From: Juglans regia
Taxonomy: Eukaryota; Streptophyta; Magnoliopsida; Fagales; Juglandaceae
DNA: 64,000 nt
Direction: 5' to 3'
Assembly: GCF_001411555.2 (NCBI RefSeq)
Contig: NC_049909.1
Location: 7,819,485 to 7,883,484, forward strand
Shown: positions 12,217 to 23,069 of the stretch, one piece after another
Layout: the number at the start of each line of letters is the position of its first letter
How positions within the stretch are numbered: position 1 is the first letter of the stretch
Made by a program: the position numbers and the translations under genes
Notes under the pieces: generated by a model
What the model saw: the letters and a program-made list of their open reading frames with translations, nothing else
Database searches by the model: none
Told to the model about the DNA's origin: nothing

Positions 12217-12235
12217 TTGGCACCATTGCTAATGA
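12217..12235 (+). promoter_or_regulatory. Primer-binding site of Athila B (decayed)
   Basis: TTGGCACCATTGC is one or two changes from the tRNA-Asp-type TTGGCGCCGTTGC. The 3' half is more decayed. It lies six bases after the LTR end, as in copy A. Confidence 0.75.
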
Positions 12236-12347
12236 ATTGTTATTTGTTATTGATATTGATACCTGCTAGATTTTTACTACTTTGAATTTTATTTTATTTG
12301 TTTAAATTAGATCTCAATTTGGTTTTTCTTTCAGGAATCAGAAGTGC

Positions 12348-13232
12348 ATGGCCCGATCTAAATCATTAGAGCATACACCTTTCGGTCCTAAGATTGAAAG
12401 AACCTTATGTTGGATCAATAAAAGAAGAAGAAAGAGGTCACCGCCTCCAAATTTAATATGGCCGACCAGGAGTACAAGGCGTTCACAAATTATGCTATTA
12501 CCATATTGGCGGCGCAAATGGCAAATCTATCACAACAAATAGGTAAGATGAATGTTAATGCTATTCAAACTAATGTTGTTTGTGATCATTGCGCAAGAAA
12601 TCATTCAAATGTAGATTGCCAAGTGGGGGATCCTTTTGCCCAACCCAGTTATGAACAAGCCCATTACATATCCAATTTCTAACATAAAAATAATCCTTAC
12701 ACATTCAATCCTAGATGGTGAAATCACAATAATTTTTCATGGAACAAAAACCAAGTGTCGGCTAGACCACCTCAACAACTTCCACAGCAAGAGAAGAAGC
12801 TGACACTTGAAGATATGATCATGCAGTACAAAAGACTGATATGGTGATGCAAAAGACTGATATGTCAATGCAAAAGGTTGATATGGTGATCCAAAACAAC
12901 TCGACATCAATCCGAAATCTTGAGGCACAAATCGGTCAGCTCTCAAACATGCTTATTGAGAGGACAACAGGGACTTTACCGAGCGAGACGTAGAAGCTAC
13001 TGAAAATGTGGAGTCCGAGAAGAAGGAAACCGAGTATGAGGTGAAAGAAACCGATCGGGATGTGACTGACCAACAAGTTGAGAAGACTAAAAAGAACAAA
13101 GGGGCTGCAAAATCCAAGAAATCCAGGGATTTTATTTTTGAAACTTATTCTCCTTCAGTTTATGATCCACCAATTCCTTTTCCGCAGAGAGAGAAAATAA
13201 GATTGATAATCAGTTCTCTCTGCAGTTGGTGA
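12348..13232 (+). pseudogene. gag: Athila B gag remnant lacking capsid
   Basis: The start (MARSKSLEHT..FGPKIERTL) matches copy A at 1828. After the ADQEYKAFTNYA segment the sequence jumps to TILAAQMANLSQQIGKMN, which in copy A lies after the capsid domain, so about 500 bp of capsid coding is missing. The knuckle is better preserved than in A: CDHCARNHSNVDC near 12583-12622, a C-X2-C-X3-H-X4-C arrangement. A K/E-rich linker follows up to 13232, with frame changes at about 12450, 12690 and 13000. A short direct repeat (GATATG.TGATGCAAAAG) lies at 12836-12890. Confidence 0.75.
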
Positions 13233-13249
13233 CTGAGGAGAGCAATGCA

Positions 13250-13660
13250 ATTATACAAAAGAAGTTGCCGCCTAAGGAACTAGGTCTTGGAGAAGCAAAG
13301 CCGACCACCATCTCTCTATAGTTGGTGGACAGATCCATCAAATACCTGAGAGGACTCATTGAGGATGTACTAGTGAAAGTTGTTAAGTTCATCTTCCCGA
13401 CTAACTTCATTGTACTCGATATGGAGGAGGACGAGGATACCCCTTTGATACTAGGTCGACCTTTCCTTGCGACGAGGAGAACTTTAATTAATGTCCAAAA
13501 ATGGAAACTCATTTTGAGGGTCGGCGAGGAGCAGGTCACTTATGATGTATTTAAATCTATGAAATTCCCTTCCAATGTACATTCTTGTTTTGAAATAAGC
13601 GACTGAGACGTGGTCATGGCCGACAAGACTTATGGAGTTGAATTCCCAAAGCTACCATGT
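13250..13660 (+). pseudogene. Athila B protease C-terminal remnant
   Basis: The open frame at 13322-13606 contains [40 protein letters not shown] and PFLATRRTLINVQKW, matching 3690-3880 of copy A. Upstream, KKLPPK joins directly to ELGLGEAKP, so the protease active-site segment present in A at 3597-3645 is deleted. A TGA stop after EISD stands where copy A has CGA (SDRDVV). Confidence 0.72.
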
Positions 13661-14143
13661 AAGGAACCATCCAACCTTGAACTCAACCTGCTTCCATCAA
13701 ACATAAGGAAGGAAGAGGTCGGAGATGTGACGCCCCCAGATTTCGCTTGGGATCGGACGGACATCTGAAGCGTCGGGACATGCAACACAAGGTTACTTGC
13801 CCCCGTTCATGACATATAAGATGCAATGTTCCTAACATGCATCTAGCATTATGCAATATTCGCAGCGGATAATAAATTTCTTTCTTTCTTTAGCTATATT
13901 ATGCACCAAATTGAAATATCCCAAATACTTAAAATATACTTCATACTTAATGACATGTTAAATAACTAAGATCACAACAATAGTCCATATGGTTGTGATC
14001 AAAAGAGTGCTGGAGATTGAACTCCACAAATACAAGTAATAATTTGAGGTAACTACTGTACTACCATTTACGTCGCACCGTCGCTTAGTCGACCGTTTCC
14101 AGTTGGTCGATTCCCGGTTCTCCTTCAGATCCTATAACAAAAT

Positions 14144-14166
14144 CTACCATTCGGGGGGAATGGTAG
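14144..14166 (-). other. Hairpin next to the putative acceptor (S2)
   Basis: Arms CTACCATTC and GAATGGTAG, 9 bp perfect, flank a 5-nt homopolymer loop (GGGGG on plus, CCCCC on the sense strand). The equivalent hairpin in S1 (7560-7583) keeps pairing despite base changes. Confidence 0.6.
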
Positions 14167-14289
14167 TTGGGACTACCACAGTGAGATATGATTACAAATC
14201 TCAGCAAGTTAATAGAAAATTTCCACACAGGTTAATGATGCATGCATGGCAGGGAAAGCATGAATGCATAATCAAATCATAAGTAATCA

Positions 14290-15470
14290 TAGCATAACTT
14301 GACATACAACATAACATAACTGTCATAACTTAAACTGAAACTGAAGCTTAGCATGTACGTGACTTGAAACATAACATGGACTTGAAACATAGCATGAACG
14401 TGAACTTAAAATATAACACGGACTTGAAACATAACATGAACGTGAACATGCATAATTTGAACATGAACTTAAGCATGACAAAACATAAATGTGAACTTGG
14501 AACATAACGTAAACGTGAACATAACATAACATGAACTTGAAACATATTCTTGTCTCATGGGATTACCATGATTGCGTGAACGTAAACTTGAACATAACGT
14601 AACGTGAACGTGAAACATGGCTTGAACGTGAAATACATGAACCTGAAATCTTATTCAATAGACTTAATCATTAAACTGACCATATGGGTGCTACACAGGT
14701 CTCCTTGAGCCGTGTGTCCCTACCGATTACCGCATCACATCACAGGTGTCTATACCAGCTGTGAGTGCGTTAATACGTACTCCAAAGTTGTTGTGGCCCC
14801 ACGTATTCTACGTGTCACAATTGTTGTGTCTCATGTAGTGTATGCTCCACAGTTGTTGTGGCCCCATGACTTATTTGTTTGTGCCACACTTGCTGTGGAC
14901 ACATGTAACATAATGTGTGGCACCATCGGCGTTAGTGCCTGGCGCGCTCCGGTGACCAGCTAATTAGGCCCCATTCGCAACCTGTTAACTGTACTTCGTC
15001 AACCCAGGAAATTTCACACCTATTTAGACACTCCAGCGTGAACAAAGGAGTTTCACTAGGATATTACCCCATCCTAACGCTTAGGGTCGTGATTGACATG
15101 AATAACTCAACTGGCATACATGACATTTCGTAACGTGACGTAACATGAACGTGATATAAAAGAAAAAAGTCCTGACGTAGCAGAACGTGACATGAACGTA
15201 AGATAACAGACATGACATACTTCAAGACATAAATGTATCAGAGTACATTTCATAACATGGCATACATGTAACATGCAACATTTCGTAACATGGCATACCA
15301 TATAACAGACAACATTTCTTAACATGGTGTAACATGTGACAGTGAATCTTACATGACATGAAATACATGTAACAGATGGCATACTTAACTTAACATGACA
15401 TGCTTGCAATGTATAGGAATACGTGACAGAATATCTTTTGTAACAGATGAATAATTCATGACAGAATAAA
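14290..15470 (-). repeat. Low-complexity CATAAC/GAACGTGAAC repeats in S2
   Basis: Two blocks (14290-14660 and 15100-15470) are made of imperfect repeats of ACATAACATGAACGTGAACT and related words. They produce spurious open frames rich in Cys, Tyr, Val and Met on the minus strand. Matching blocks lie in element C and in S3. Confidence 0.75.
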
Positions 15471-18254
15471 TTCTGTGTAACAGATAAATATGTAATGACT
15501 TGGCATGGCACATATGATAACATGCATACATACAATTTAGTTCCCTTACTTATCACTCATACACATTAAACTGATAGTAAGTTAAAAGCTAACTTACCTC
15601 GATCGTCGTGTTCTACTAGAATAAAGCGCGAAACACGAGGAACTGTAAGAGGGTATTCTAAATGTTAGAAATTAATTACTAACAATTAAAATGTGAAAAG
15701 AGACAACTTAGAGTAAAATTACCAATTTACCCTCTACATGTGGGCAAATGACCATTTTACCCCTAACTTAAGGATTTCACATCCTAGCTCCAAAAATTAC
15801 CAAAATTTACATTCCTCATGTAAATATTGTCCTAGACTCAAATAACAACTCAGAAAAATTTAAAACCAATCACAACTATGGAAACTCACAATGACCGAAA
15901 CATTCATAGACCATTTCTCTTGATTTTGGTTGCAATTTCTTCCATATTCAAAACCCATGATTAAACCAAAATTTTGTAACAAGGATCTTCCTATCCTAAG
16001 TTTAAAAATACAATTTAAATATCCATTAAGAAAAGCTAACCATCAACCCCAAACTTTTTGTAAAAAGACCCAAACTTTTTAACAAAAAGTAAACCTTAAA
16101 TCACAAGTTTTGACCTTAATAAAAACATCTCCAAGAATTCCAAAAAATCAAATCTTACTTCTAACATATTCATAACATCATCCTAAGATCAAACATGCTT
16201 TAAATCATCAAACCAAACTCACCAAAAATCACAAAACAACACTTGGAGTTTTTGGTTTTAAACTTAGTCCAAAACAGAAACTGTTTTTCCCAACTAACTT
16301 TAATCAATCTCTTGATTCATGGCTTAAAGACATGTGATCTTCAAACTAACACATGACATGGTTTAAAAATGTGTCCTAAAGAAGATCCAACCATCAAACT
16401 TAAAATCACATGGCTAAATTTTAATAAAACATGGATCTAACTCAAAAACATCAAAGTTTAGGCCTAACCGAAATCCTCTTGCATAGAAAATCATATCTTT
16501 AAAACTAATACTAAATATCTTCGAAATAACATCCTAACATGTATATAAGAGGCTTAGGATCATCATATAAAAATATCAAAGCCTTTGGAATAAGATTAAA
16601 CCACGAAATATTCAAACGTTCACAAAACAGAAACTGTTTTTCCACTTCCAGTTTTCAAGTTTCTAACTCTAAGACAATCTATTATCAAAAGCTTTATTCA
16701 AGAAAAAAAACCTCAATGAACATTCATAAACACATGTTAACAACACTCCATAAAATTTTCGGACCAAGATATGTCCATTAGCTTGGTCAAAACTTCCAAA
16801 ACATAACATACTCTCCAGTTTCACGCCCAGAATGACCTTTCCATGGTTAAAAGTACTTTTGACCGACCAAATGAGCATGGAATGAGACTAATAAGATATC
16901 CACGGAAACTATACTTAAAGACGAACAACTTATGTCAAGGAATAATCGTGCAAAAATACTTACAAAGGGTCGTAAATGGCCACGAAAAATGTCCCAGAAA
17001 TCTGCCCGAGAGAGCTATTTTGGGTTTCTCTCTAAGAACGGGAGAAAGGAAGTGATAAAATAGAATGAAAAGTGCCTTGCACGACTATAGACTCCTGGAG
17101 GGGGAATTTATGGGCTGGAATGACCCTTGATTGTAGGTGGCTATGTGACATAAAGTGGAGAATAGTGAGGGGCAAAGACAGCCTGCAGCAGCTGTGAAAG
17201 ATGGAGGTTGATGGAGTGGATTTCTCCTTCACATCAAAGCACTATTGGGTGCAGCCAATGGCAGTGGATGGTCTGCCATGTGGGGGAGGAAACTTCTCCA
17301 AGAAGCTTTGCCAAGGTGGCCAATTTCGTGGGCCTTGGTGGGCCCCACCAAGTGGGCTTCAATTTGGGGTTTAAAGGGGGTTTGGTTAGGGTTTGAGATG
17401 CAATCAAGCCCAAAACTAATTTTTTCTTGGCCCAATCAAATTTTCAAGGTTTAAAAGGTTGGATAATGATGTCATAACAAGGTTTTGATTAATTAATAGC
17501 ATGTGGAAGTAATTTAATCAAGTGATTAAACACAATGCTATAAATCGAATTAAAAAGGGTTTGGAAGCCAACTTTAGGGTTTGAGAAAACCGTTTAGGGT
17601 TTTGGTTTCAACCAAGCTTTTGGGGTTTCAATTGGATTCCAACCATTTAGGGTTTTGCTAGGGGTGAAACCCTTTTTGGTCTGGCACAATTTGGTTGAAC
17701 AGATGAAACACAGCTTTACTTAGGTGGCATGATCTCACACCTTGATTCCTTCACAAATCTATCTAACGGTTCTTCTCTAACCTAATTTCGACATTCCACA
17801 CTGTGATTTTGAAAACACTGCAATGGGTGCGCTTATCGAGGTTACTATTCACTCCAAAAAAATACATAATAAACTTAGTACTAAAAAATTCTAAATATTC
17901 ATATTAACCTATAGTGAAAATCGTTTAACAAAATTCAACCCCGAAGTACCCCTAAAAATAATTTCACAATTTTTAACAGACGTTTCGTCCGGAATTATGA
18001 AAATAAGCTATTGCGCCATAAAATCCTAAATAATCAATTGAGTCTAATGGCGTAGACCATAACGCATTCTGACACTTCTAACTACCTCAAATAATTAAAC
18101 TCATATTTCTAGTACCATAGTGAGTGATAACACTGACTATGTTGACAGACTAAAACCTGTGTGATTGGTCGATTCGTAAAAACTTATGGGGTTTTCACGA
18201 GATTCCTAAAGTCAATAGAAATTCCACCAATGAATTCTCTAGCAGACTGTTACA

Positions 18255-18720
18255 GGAGAGATCTCCAAGGGGTACACGGCTACATCTTCAAGGAAAATAT
18301 TCAATTGGAAGACTAGAAAAAAAAACAATCAGGGGAGCATCTCTTACCTTCTCTCATTCTTTACTCTAGTTTTTCTTCATTTTTTCCCATTGAGGACAAT
18401 GTGATATTTAAGTTTGGGGGGGAAAGGACAATATTTTCTAAAATAATAACAATAATAATAATAATAATGATGATGATGATGATGATAAAAACAATATGGT
18501 TTGATGAATAAAAGGCTTATGATAAGAATATGATTGAAATTGATCATAATTTTTAGGAAAAGCTCTCATTGCTTAAGTCTAGTTGTTGATTCTTTACTTG
18601 ATCTTACTTAATTTGATATTTCCAATGTTCAATAAATGCCTCATTAATTGTTTTGAGTACCTAAAGAAATTTTATGTGAATTTTGTGAATTTGTATGGTC
18701 TCAATTTACTCTAGAACTTG
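18255..18720 (+). mobile_element. Athila internal B, 3' non-coding segment
   Basis: This is the stretch between S2 and element C. It has the look of an Athila 3' non-coding region (CCCATTGAGGACAATGTGA, then AAGTTTGGGGGGG). The purine-rich tract at 18413-18426 resembles the second polypurine tract seen upstream of the Athila 3' end. No open frame is present. Confidence 0.7.
18437..18487 (+). repeat. Trinucleotide microsatellite (AAT)n(ATG)n
   Basis: About seven AAT-type units are followed by about seven ATG units inside the Athila 3' non-coding segment. Confidence 0.85.
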
Positions 18721-19387
18721 TGTAACAGCCCGCTAGAAATTCATTGATGAAATTTCTATTGACTTTAGGAATCTCGTGAAAACCCCATAAGATTTTACGA
18801 ATCGACCAATCGCAAAGGTTTTAGTCTGTCAACATAGTCAGTGTTATCACTCACTTTGGTGCTAGAAATATGAGTTTAATTATTTGAGGTAGTTAGAAGT
18901 GTCAAAATGCGTTATGGTCTGCGCCATTAGACTTAGTGGATTATTTAGGATTTTATGGCGCAACAGCCTATTTTCATAATTTCGGACGAAATGTCTGTTG
19001 GAAATTGTGAAAATTATTTTTAGGGGCACTTCGGGGTTGAATTTCGTTAAACTATTTTCACTATAGGTTAATATGAATATTTAGAATTTTTCAGTACTAA
19101 GTTTATTATGAATTTTTTTGAGTGAATAGTAATCTCGATAAGCGCATCCAATGCAGTGTTTCCAAAATCACAGTGTGGAATGTCCAAATTAGGTTGGAGG
19201 AGTTTTATTTGGACACTTGGCAAGATTTAGCCACACATAGTGAATAATATTAGAGACTTGGTACAAAGAGGAACCATTAGATGGATTTGTGAAGGAAGTC
19301 AAAGTGTGAGATCATGTCACATAAATAAAACTTTGTTTCATCTGATCAACTAAATTGTGCCAAACCAAAGAGGGTTTCAACCCTAGC

Positions 19388-19396
19388 AAAACCCTA
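19388..19396 (+). promoter_or_regulatory. telo-box-like motif AAACCCTAA in LTR upstream part
   Basis: AAACCCTAA lies about 670 bp into the LTR. It recurs in the right LTR (26092-26100 and 26165-26173) and, reversed, in S2 near 17570-17660. Telo-boxes are known plant promoter elements; a role here is inference. Confidence 0.35.
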
Positions 19397-21451
19397 AATG
19401 GTTGGAATCCAATTGAAACCCCAAAAGCTTGGTTGAAACCGAAATCCTAAACGGTTTCCCCAAAACCTAAAGTTGGTCTCCAAACCCTTTTTAACCCGAT
19501 TTCTAGCATTGTGTTTAATCACTTGATTAAATCACTTCCATATGCTATTAATTAATCAAATCCTTGTTATGACATCATTATCCAACCTTTTAAACCTTGG
19601 AAATTTGATTGGGCCAAGAAAAATTGGTTTTGGGCTTGATAGCATCTCAAATCCCAACCAAACCCCCTTTAAACCCCAAATTGAAGCCCACTTGGTGGGG
19701 CCCACCAAGGCCCACGAAATTGGCCACCTTAGCAAACCTTCTTGGAGAAGTTTCCTCTCCCACATGGCAGACCATCCACTGCCATTGGCTGCACCCAATA
19801 GTGCCTTGATGTGAAGGAGAAATCCACTCTATCAACCTCCATCTTTCACAGCTGCTGCAAGCAGTCTCTGCCCATCACTATTCTCCACTTTATGTCACAT
19901 AGCCACCTCCAATCAAGGGTCATTCCAGCCCACAACTTCCCCCTCCAAGAGTGTATAGTCGTGCAAGGCACTTTTCATTCCATTTTATCACTTCTTTTCC
20001 CCCGTTCTTAGAGAGAAACCCAAAAGAGCACTCTCAGACAGATTTCTGGGACATTTTGCGTGGCAATTTACGACCTTTTGTAAGTATTTTTGCACGATGA
20101 TTCCTTCACAAAAGTTGTTCGTATTTGAGTCTAGTTTCGGTGGATATCTTATTAGTCTCATTCCATGCTCATTTGATCGGTCAAAAGTATTTTTAACCAT
20201 GGAAAGGTCATTCTGGGCGTGAAACTGGAGAGTATGATATGTTTTGGAATTTTGGACCAAGCTAATGGACATATCTTGGTCCGAAAATTTTATGGAGTGT
20301 TGTTAACAAGTGTTTATGAATGTCCATTGAGGTTTTGTTGCTTGAATAGAGCTTTTGATGATAGATTTTCTTAGAGTTAGAAACTTGAAAACTGGAAGTG
20401 GAAAAACAGTTTCTGTTTTGTGAAAGTTCGAATATTTCGTGGGTTAATCTTATTCCAAAGGCTTTGATATTTTTATATGATGATCCTAAGCCTCTTATAT
20501 ACATGTTAGGATGTTATTTCAAAGATATTTAGTATTAGTTTTAAAGATATGATTTTCTATGCAAGAGGATTTCGGTTAGGCCTAAACTTTGATGTTTATG
20601 AGTTAGATCCATGTTTTATTCAATTTTAGCCATGTGATTTTAATTTTAAAAGTTGGATCTTCTTTAGGACACATTTTTAAACCATGTGATATGTTAGTTT
20701 GAAGATCACATGTCTTTAAGCCATGGATCAAGATATTGATCATAGTTAGTTGGGAAAAACAGTTTCTGTTTTGGACTAAGTTTAAAACCAAAAACTCCAA
20801 GTGTTGTTTTGTGATTTTTGGTGAGTATTTTTTTTTATGATTTAAAGCATTTTTGATCTTAGGATGATGTTATGAATATGTTAGAAGTAAGATTTGATTT
20901 TTTGGAACTTTTGGAGATGTGTTTATTAAGGTCAAAACTTGTGATTTAAGGTTTACTTTTTGTTAAAAAGTTTGGGTCTTTTTACAAAAAGTTTGGTGTT
21001 GATAATTAGCTTTTTCTTAATGGATATTTTTAAGGGTGTTTTTAAACTTAGGATAGGAAGATCTTTGTTACAAGATTTTGGTTTATTCATGAGTTTTGAA
21101 ACTTCAAAGAATTGCAACCAAAATCAAGACAAATGACCTATGTAGGTTTCGGCCATAGTGAGTTTTTCATAGTTGTGATTGGTCTTAAATTTTTCTGAGT
21201 TGATATTTGAGTTTGGGACAAAATTTACATGAGGAATGTAAATTTTGGTAATTTTTGGAATTAGGATATCAAATCCTTAAGTTAGGGGTAATATGGTCAT
21301 TTGCCCACTTGTAGAGGGTAAAATGGTAATTTTACTCTAAGTTGTCTCTTTTCACATTTTTAATTGTTAGTAATTAATTTCTAACTTTTAGAATAACCTT
21401 TTACAGTTCCTCGTGTTTCGCGCTTTATTCTAGTAGAACGCGACAATCGAG

Positions 21452-22503
21452 GTAAGTTAGCTTTTAACTTACTATCAGTTTACTGTATATGAGTGATAAG
21501 TAAGAGAACTAAGAGTATGTATGCATGTTATCATATGTGCCATGCCAAGTCATTACATATTTATCTGTTACACAAAATTTATTTTGTCATGAATTATTCA
21601 TCTGTTACACAAGATGTTATGTCACGTATTGCTATACATTGCAAGTATGTCATGTAAGTATGCCATCTATTACATGTATTTCACGTCACGTAATATTCAC
21701 TGTCACATGTTACGCCATGTTAGGAAATGTTGTCTGTTATATGGTATGCCATGTTACGAAATGTTGCATGTTACATGTATGCCATGTTATGAAATGTCTG
21801 TCGTCTTACGTTCATATCACGTTATGCTATGTCCGGACTTCTGTCTTTTATGTCACGTTCATGTTACGTCACGTTACGAAATGTCATGTATGCCAGTTAA
21901 GTTATTCATGTCAATCACGACCCTAAGCGCTAGGATGGGGTAATATCCTAGTGGAACTCCTTTGTTCACACTGAAGTGTTTAATTAGGTGTGAAATTCCT
22001 TGGGTTGACGAAGTACAGTCAACAGGTTGCGAATGGGGCCTAATTAGCTGGTCATCGGAGCGCGCCAGACACTAACGCCGATGGTGCCACACATTATGTT
22101 ACGTGTGTCCACTTGTTCACGTTTACGTTATGCTCCAAGTTCACATTTATTTTATGTCACGCTCAAGTTCATGTTCAAATTATGCAAGCTCACGTTCATG
22201 CTATGTTTTAAGTCCATGTTATGTTTCAAGTTCACGTTCATGCTATGTTTCAAGTCCATGTTGTGTTTCAAGTCACGTTCATGCTAAGCTTCAGTTTCAG
22301 TTTAAGTTATGCCAGTTATGTTATATTGTATGTCAAGTTATGCCATGATTACTTATGATTTGATTATGCATTCATGCTTTTACTGCCATGCATGCATCAT
22401 TAACCTGTGTGGAAGTTTTCTGTTAACTTGTTGAGATTTGTAATCAAATCTAACTGTGGTAGTCCCAACTTCCATTCCTCCCGAATGGTAGATTTTGTTA
22501 TAG
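21452..22503 (+). other. Putative LTR intron in left LTR of C
   Basis: ATCGAG|GTAAGT at 21452 and TTTTGTTATAG|GATCTG at 22503 bound 1052 nt, shorter than in S2 and S3 because of the LTR deletion. The hairpin arm carries one mismatch here. The right LTR has the same donor at 27881 and acceptor at 49501, now split by insertions. Confidence 0.4.
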
Positions 22504-22906
22504 GATCTGAATGAGAACCGGGAATCGACCAACTGGAAACGGTCGACTAAGCGACGGTGCGACGTAAATGGTATTACAATAGTTACCTCAGATTACTACT
22601 TGTATTTGTGGAGTTCAATCTCCAGCACTCTTTTGATCACAACCTTATGGACTATTATTGTGATCTTAGTTGTTTAGTATGTCGTTAAGTATGGAGTATG
22701 TTTTAAGTATTTGGGATATTTTAGTTTGGTACATAGTATTGCTAAAGAAAAAAAAATTATCCGTTGCGAATATTGCATAATGCTAGATGTATGTTAGAAA
22801 TATTGCATCTTATATGTCATGAACGGGGGCAGGTAACCTTGTGTTGCATGTCTCAACGCTTCAAATGTCCGTCCGATCCCAAGCGGAATCTGTGGGCGTC
22901 ACAGGG

Positions 22907-22919
22907 TGGTATCAGAGCA
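22907..22919 (+). promoter_or_regulatory. Primer-binding site of element C (tRNA-iMet)
   Basis: TGGTATCAGAGCA lies three bases after the LTR end and is complementary to the 3' end of plant initiator tRNA-Met. The match is perfect over 12 bases. Confidence 0.93.
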
Positions 22920-23069
22920 ATACGTCTCTGGGTTTAAATCCACTTGTTCTTAGGAAATGCACCAAATATTAGGGTTAAAATTCTAGTCTTCATTAGGCTT
23001 GAATTCTTTTAAGTATGAGAGATAGTATGTGGTTGTAACACATGTACTAGTGTGTTTCAGGAAGTGACA

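Larger units (their letters stand above)
12212..13725 (+). mobile_element. Athila internal region B, first segment
   Basis: This is the internal region after LTR-2: PBS, gag start, nucleocapsid knuckle, linker and the C-terminal part of protease. It is interrupted by S2, continues at 18255-18720, is interrupted by element C, and finishes at 49907-50899. The TSDs of S2 and C show that these pieces were contiguous before insertion. Capsid, protease active site, RT, RNase H and integrase are all absent, so B is an internally deleted derivative that could not encode its own replication. Confidence 0.82.
14132..15597 (-). other. Putative LTR intron in S2
   Basis: On the minus strand CGAG|GTAAGT (donor at 15597) and TTTTGTTATAG|GATCTG (acceptor at 14132) bound 1466 nt. 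The same pair occurs in S3, element C and, with TTTTGATGCAG, in the D and E LTRs. This is inferred from site consensus and position only. Confidence 0.4.
13726..18254 (-). mobile_element. Solo LTR S2 of the 4-kb-LTR family, minus strand
   Basis: The 4529-bp element starts TGTGACGCCCCC and ends CTGTTACA, with TSD GGAGA at 13721-13725 and 18255-18259. It is the reverse complement of the LTR of element C (18721-22903). No internal sequence remains. In its sense direction it shows a pyrimidine- and AAACCCTAA-containing upstream part, a mid-LTR GTAAGT donor, low-complexity CATAAC/GAACGTGA repeats, a hairpin, and a 3' end ending GGGCGTCACA. It retains a segment of about 1 kb (near 14330-15000) that left LTR C has partly deleted. 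Confidence 0.92.
18721..22903 (+). mobile_element. Left LTR of element C (4183 bp)
   Basis: It starts TGTAACAGCCCGCTAG and ends TGGGCGTCACA directly before the PBS. It contains AAACCCTAA motifs, a GTAAGT donor (21452), repeat blocks (21520-21890 and 22110-22300) and a hairpin-acceptor module (22468-22503). Relative to the right LTR it lacks a few hundred bp at about 22112, between GTGTCCAC and TTCACGTTTACG. Confidence 0.92.

Noticed and set aside
14323..14545. Cys/Tyr/Met/Val-rich open frames, also at 15107, 21525, 27922, 45057 and 49015
   Set aside because: Produced by simple repeats of CATAAC/GTTATG words inside LTRs; frame and length vary between copies.
14290..15470. Repeat blocks as a possible CRISPR-like array
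   Set aside because: Repeats are imperfect, unevenly spaced, without unique spacers, and belong to plant LTRs.
17208..17454. Paired open frames around 17208-17454 mirrored at 19542-19835 and 26312-26538
   Set aside because: These are the same LTR segment in opposite orientation (S2 and the two LTRs of C), read on both strands; no protein motif.
17560..17670. Several TTTAGGG words resembling interstitial telomere repeats
   Set aside because: They are dispersed single motifs in the LTR upstream region, not a tandem telomere array; better described as telo-box-like sites.
13726..22903. Large palindrome as a single foldback transposon
   Set aside because: Each arm has its own distinct 5-bp TSD (GGAGA and ACTTG), and only the right arm is followed by PBS and gag. 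Two separate insertions explain it.
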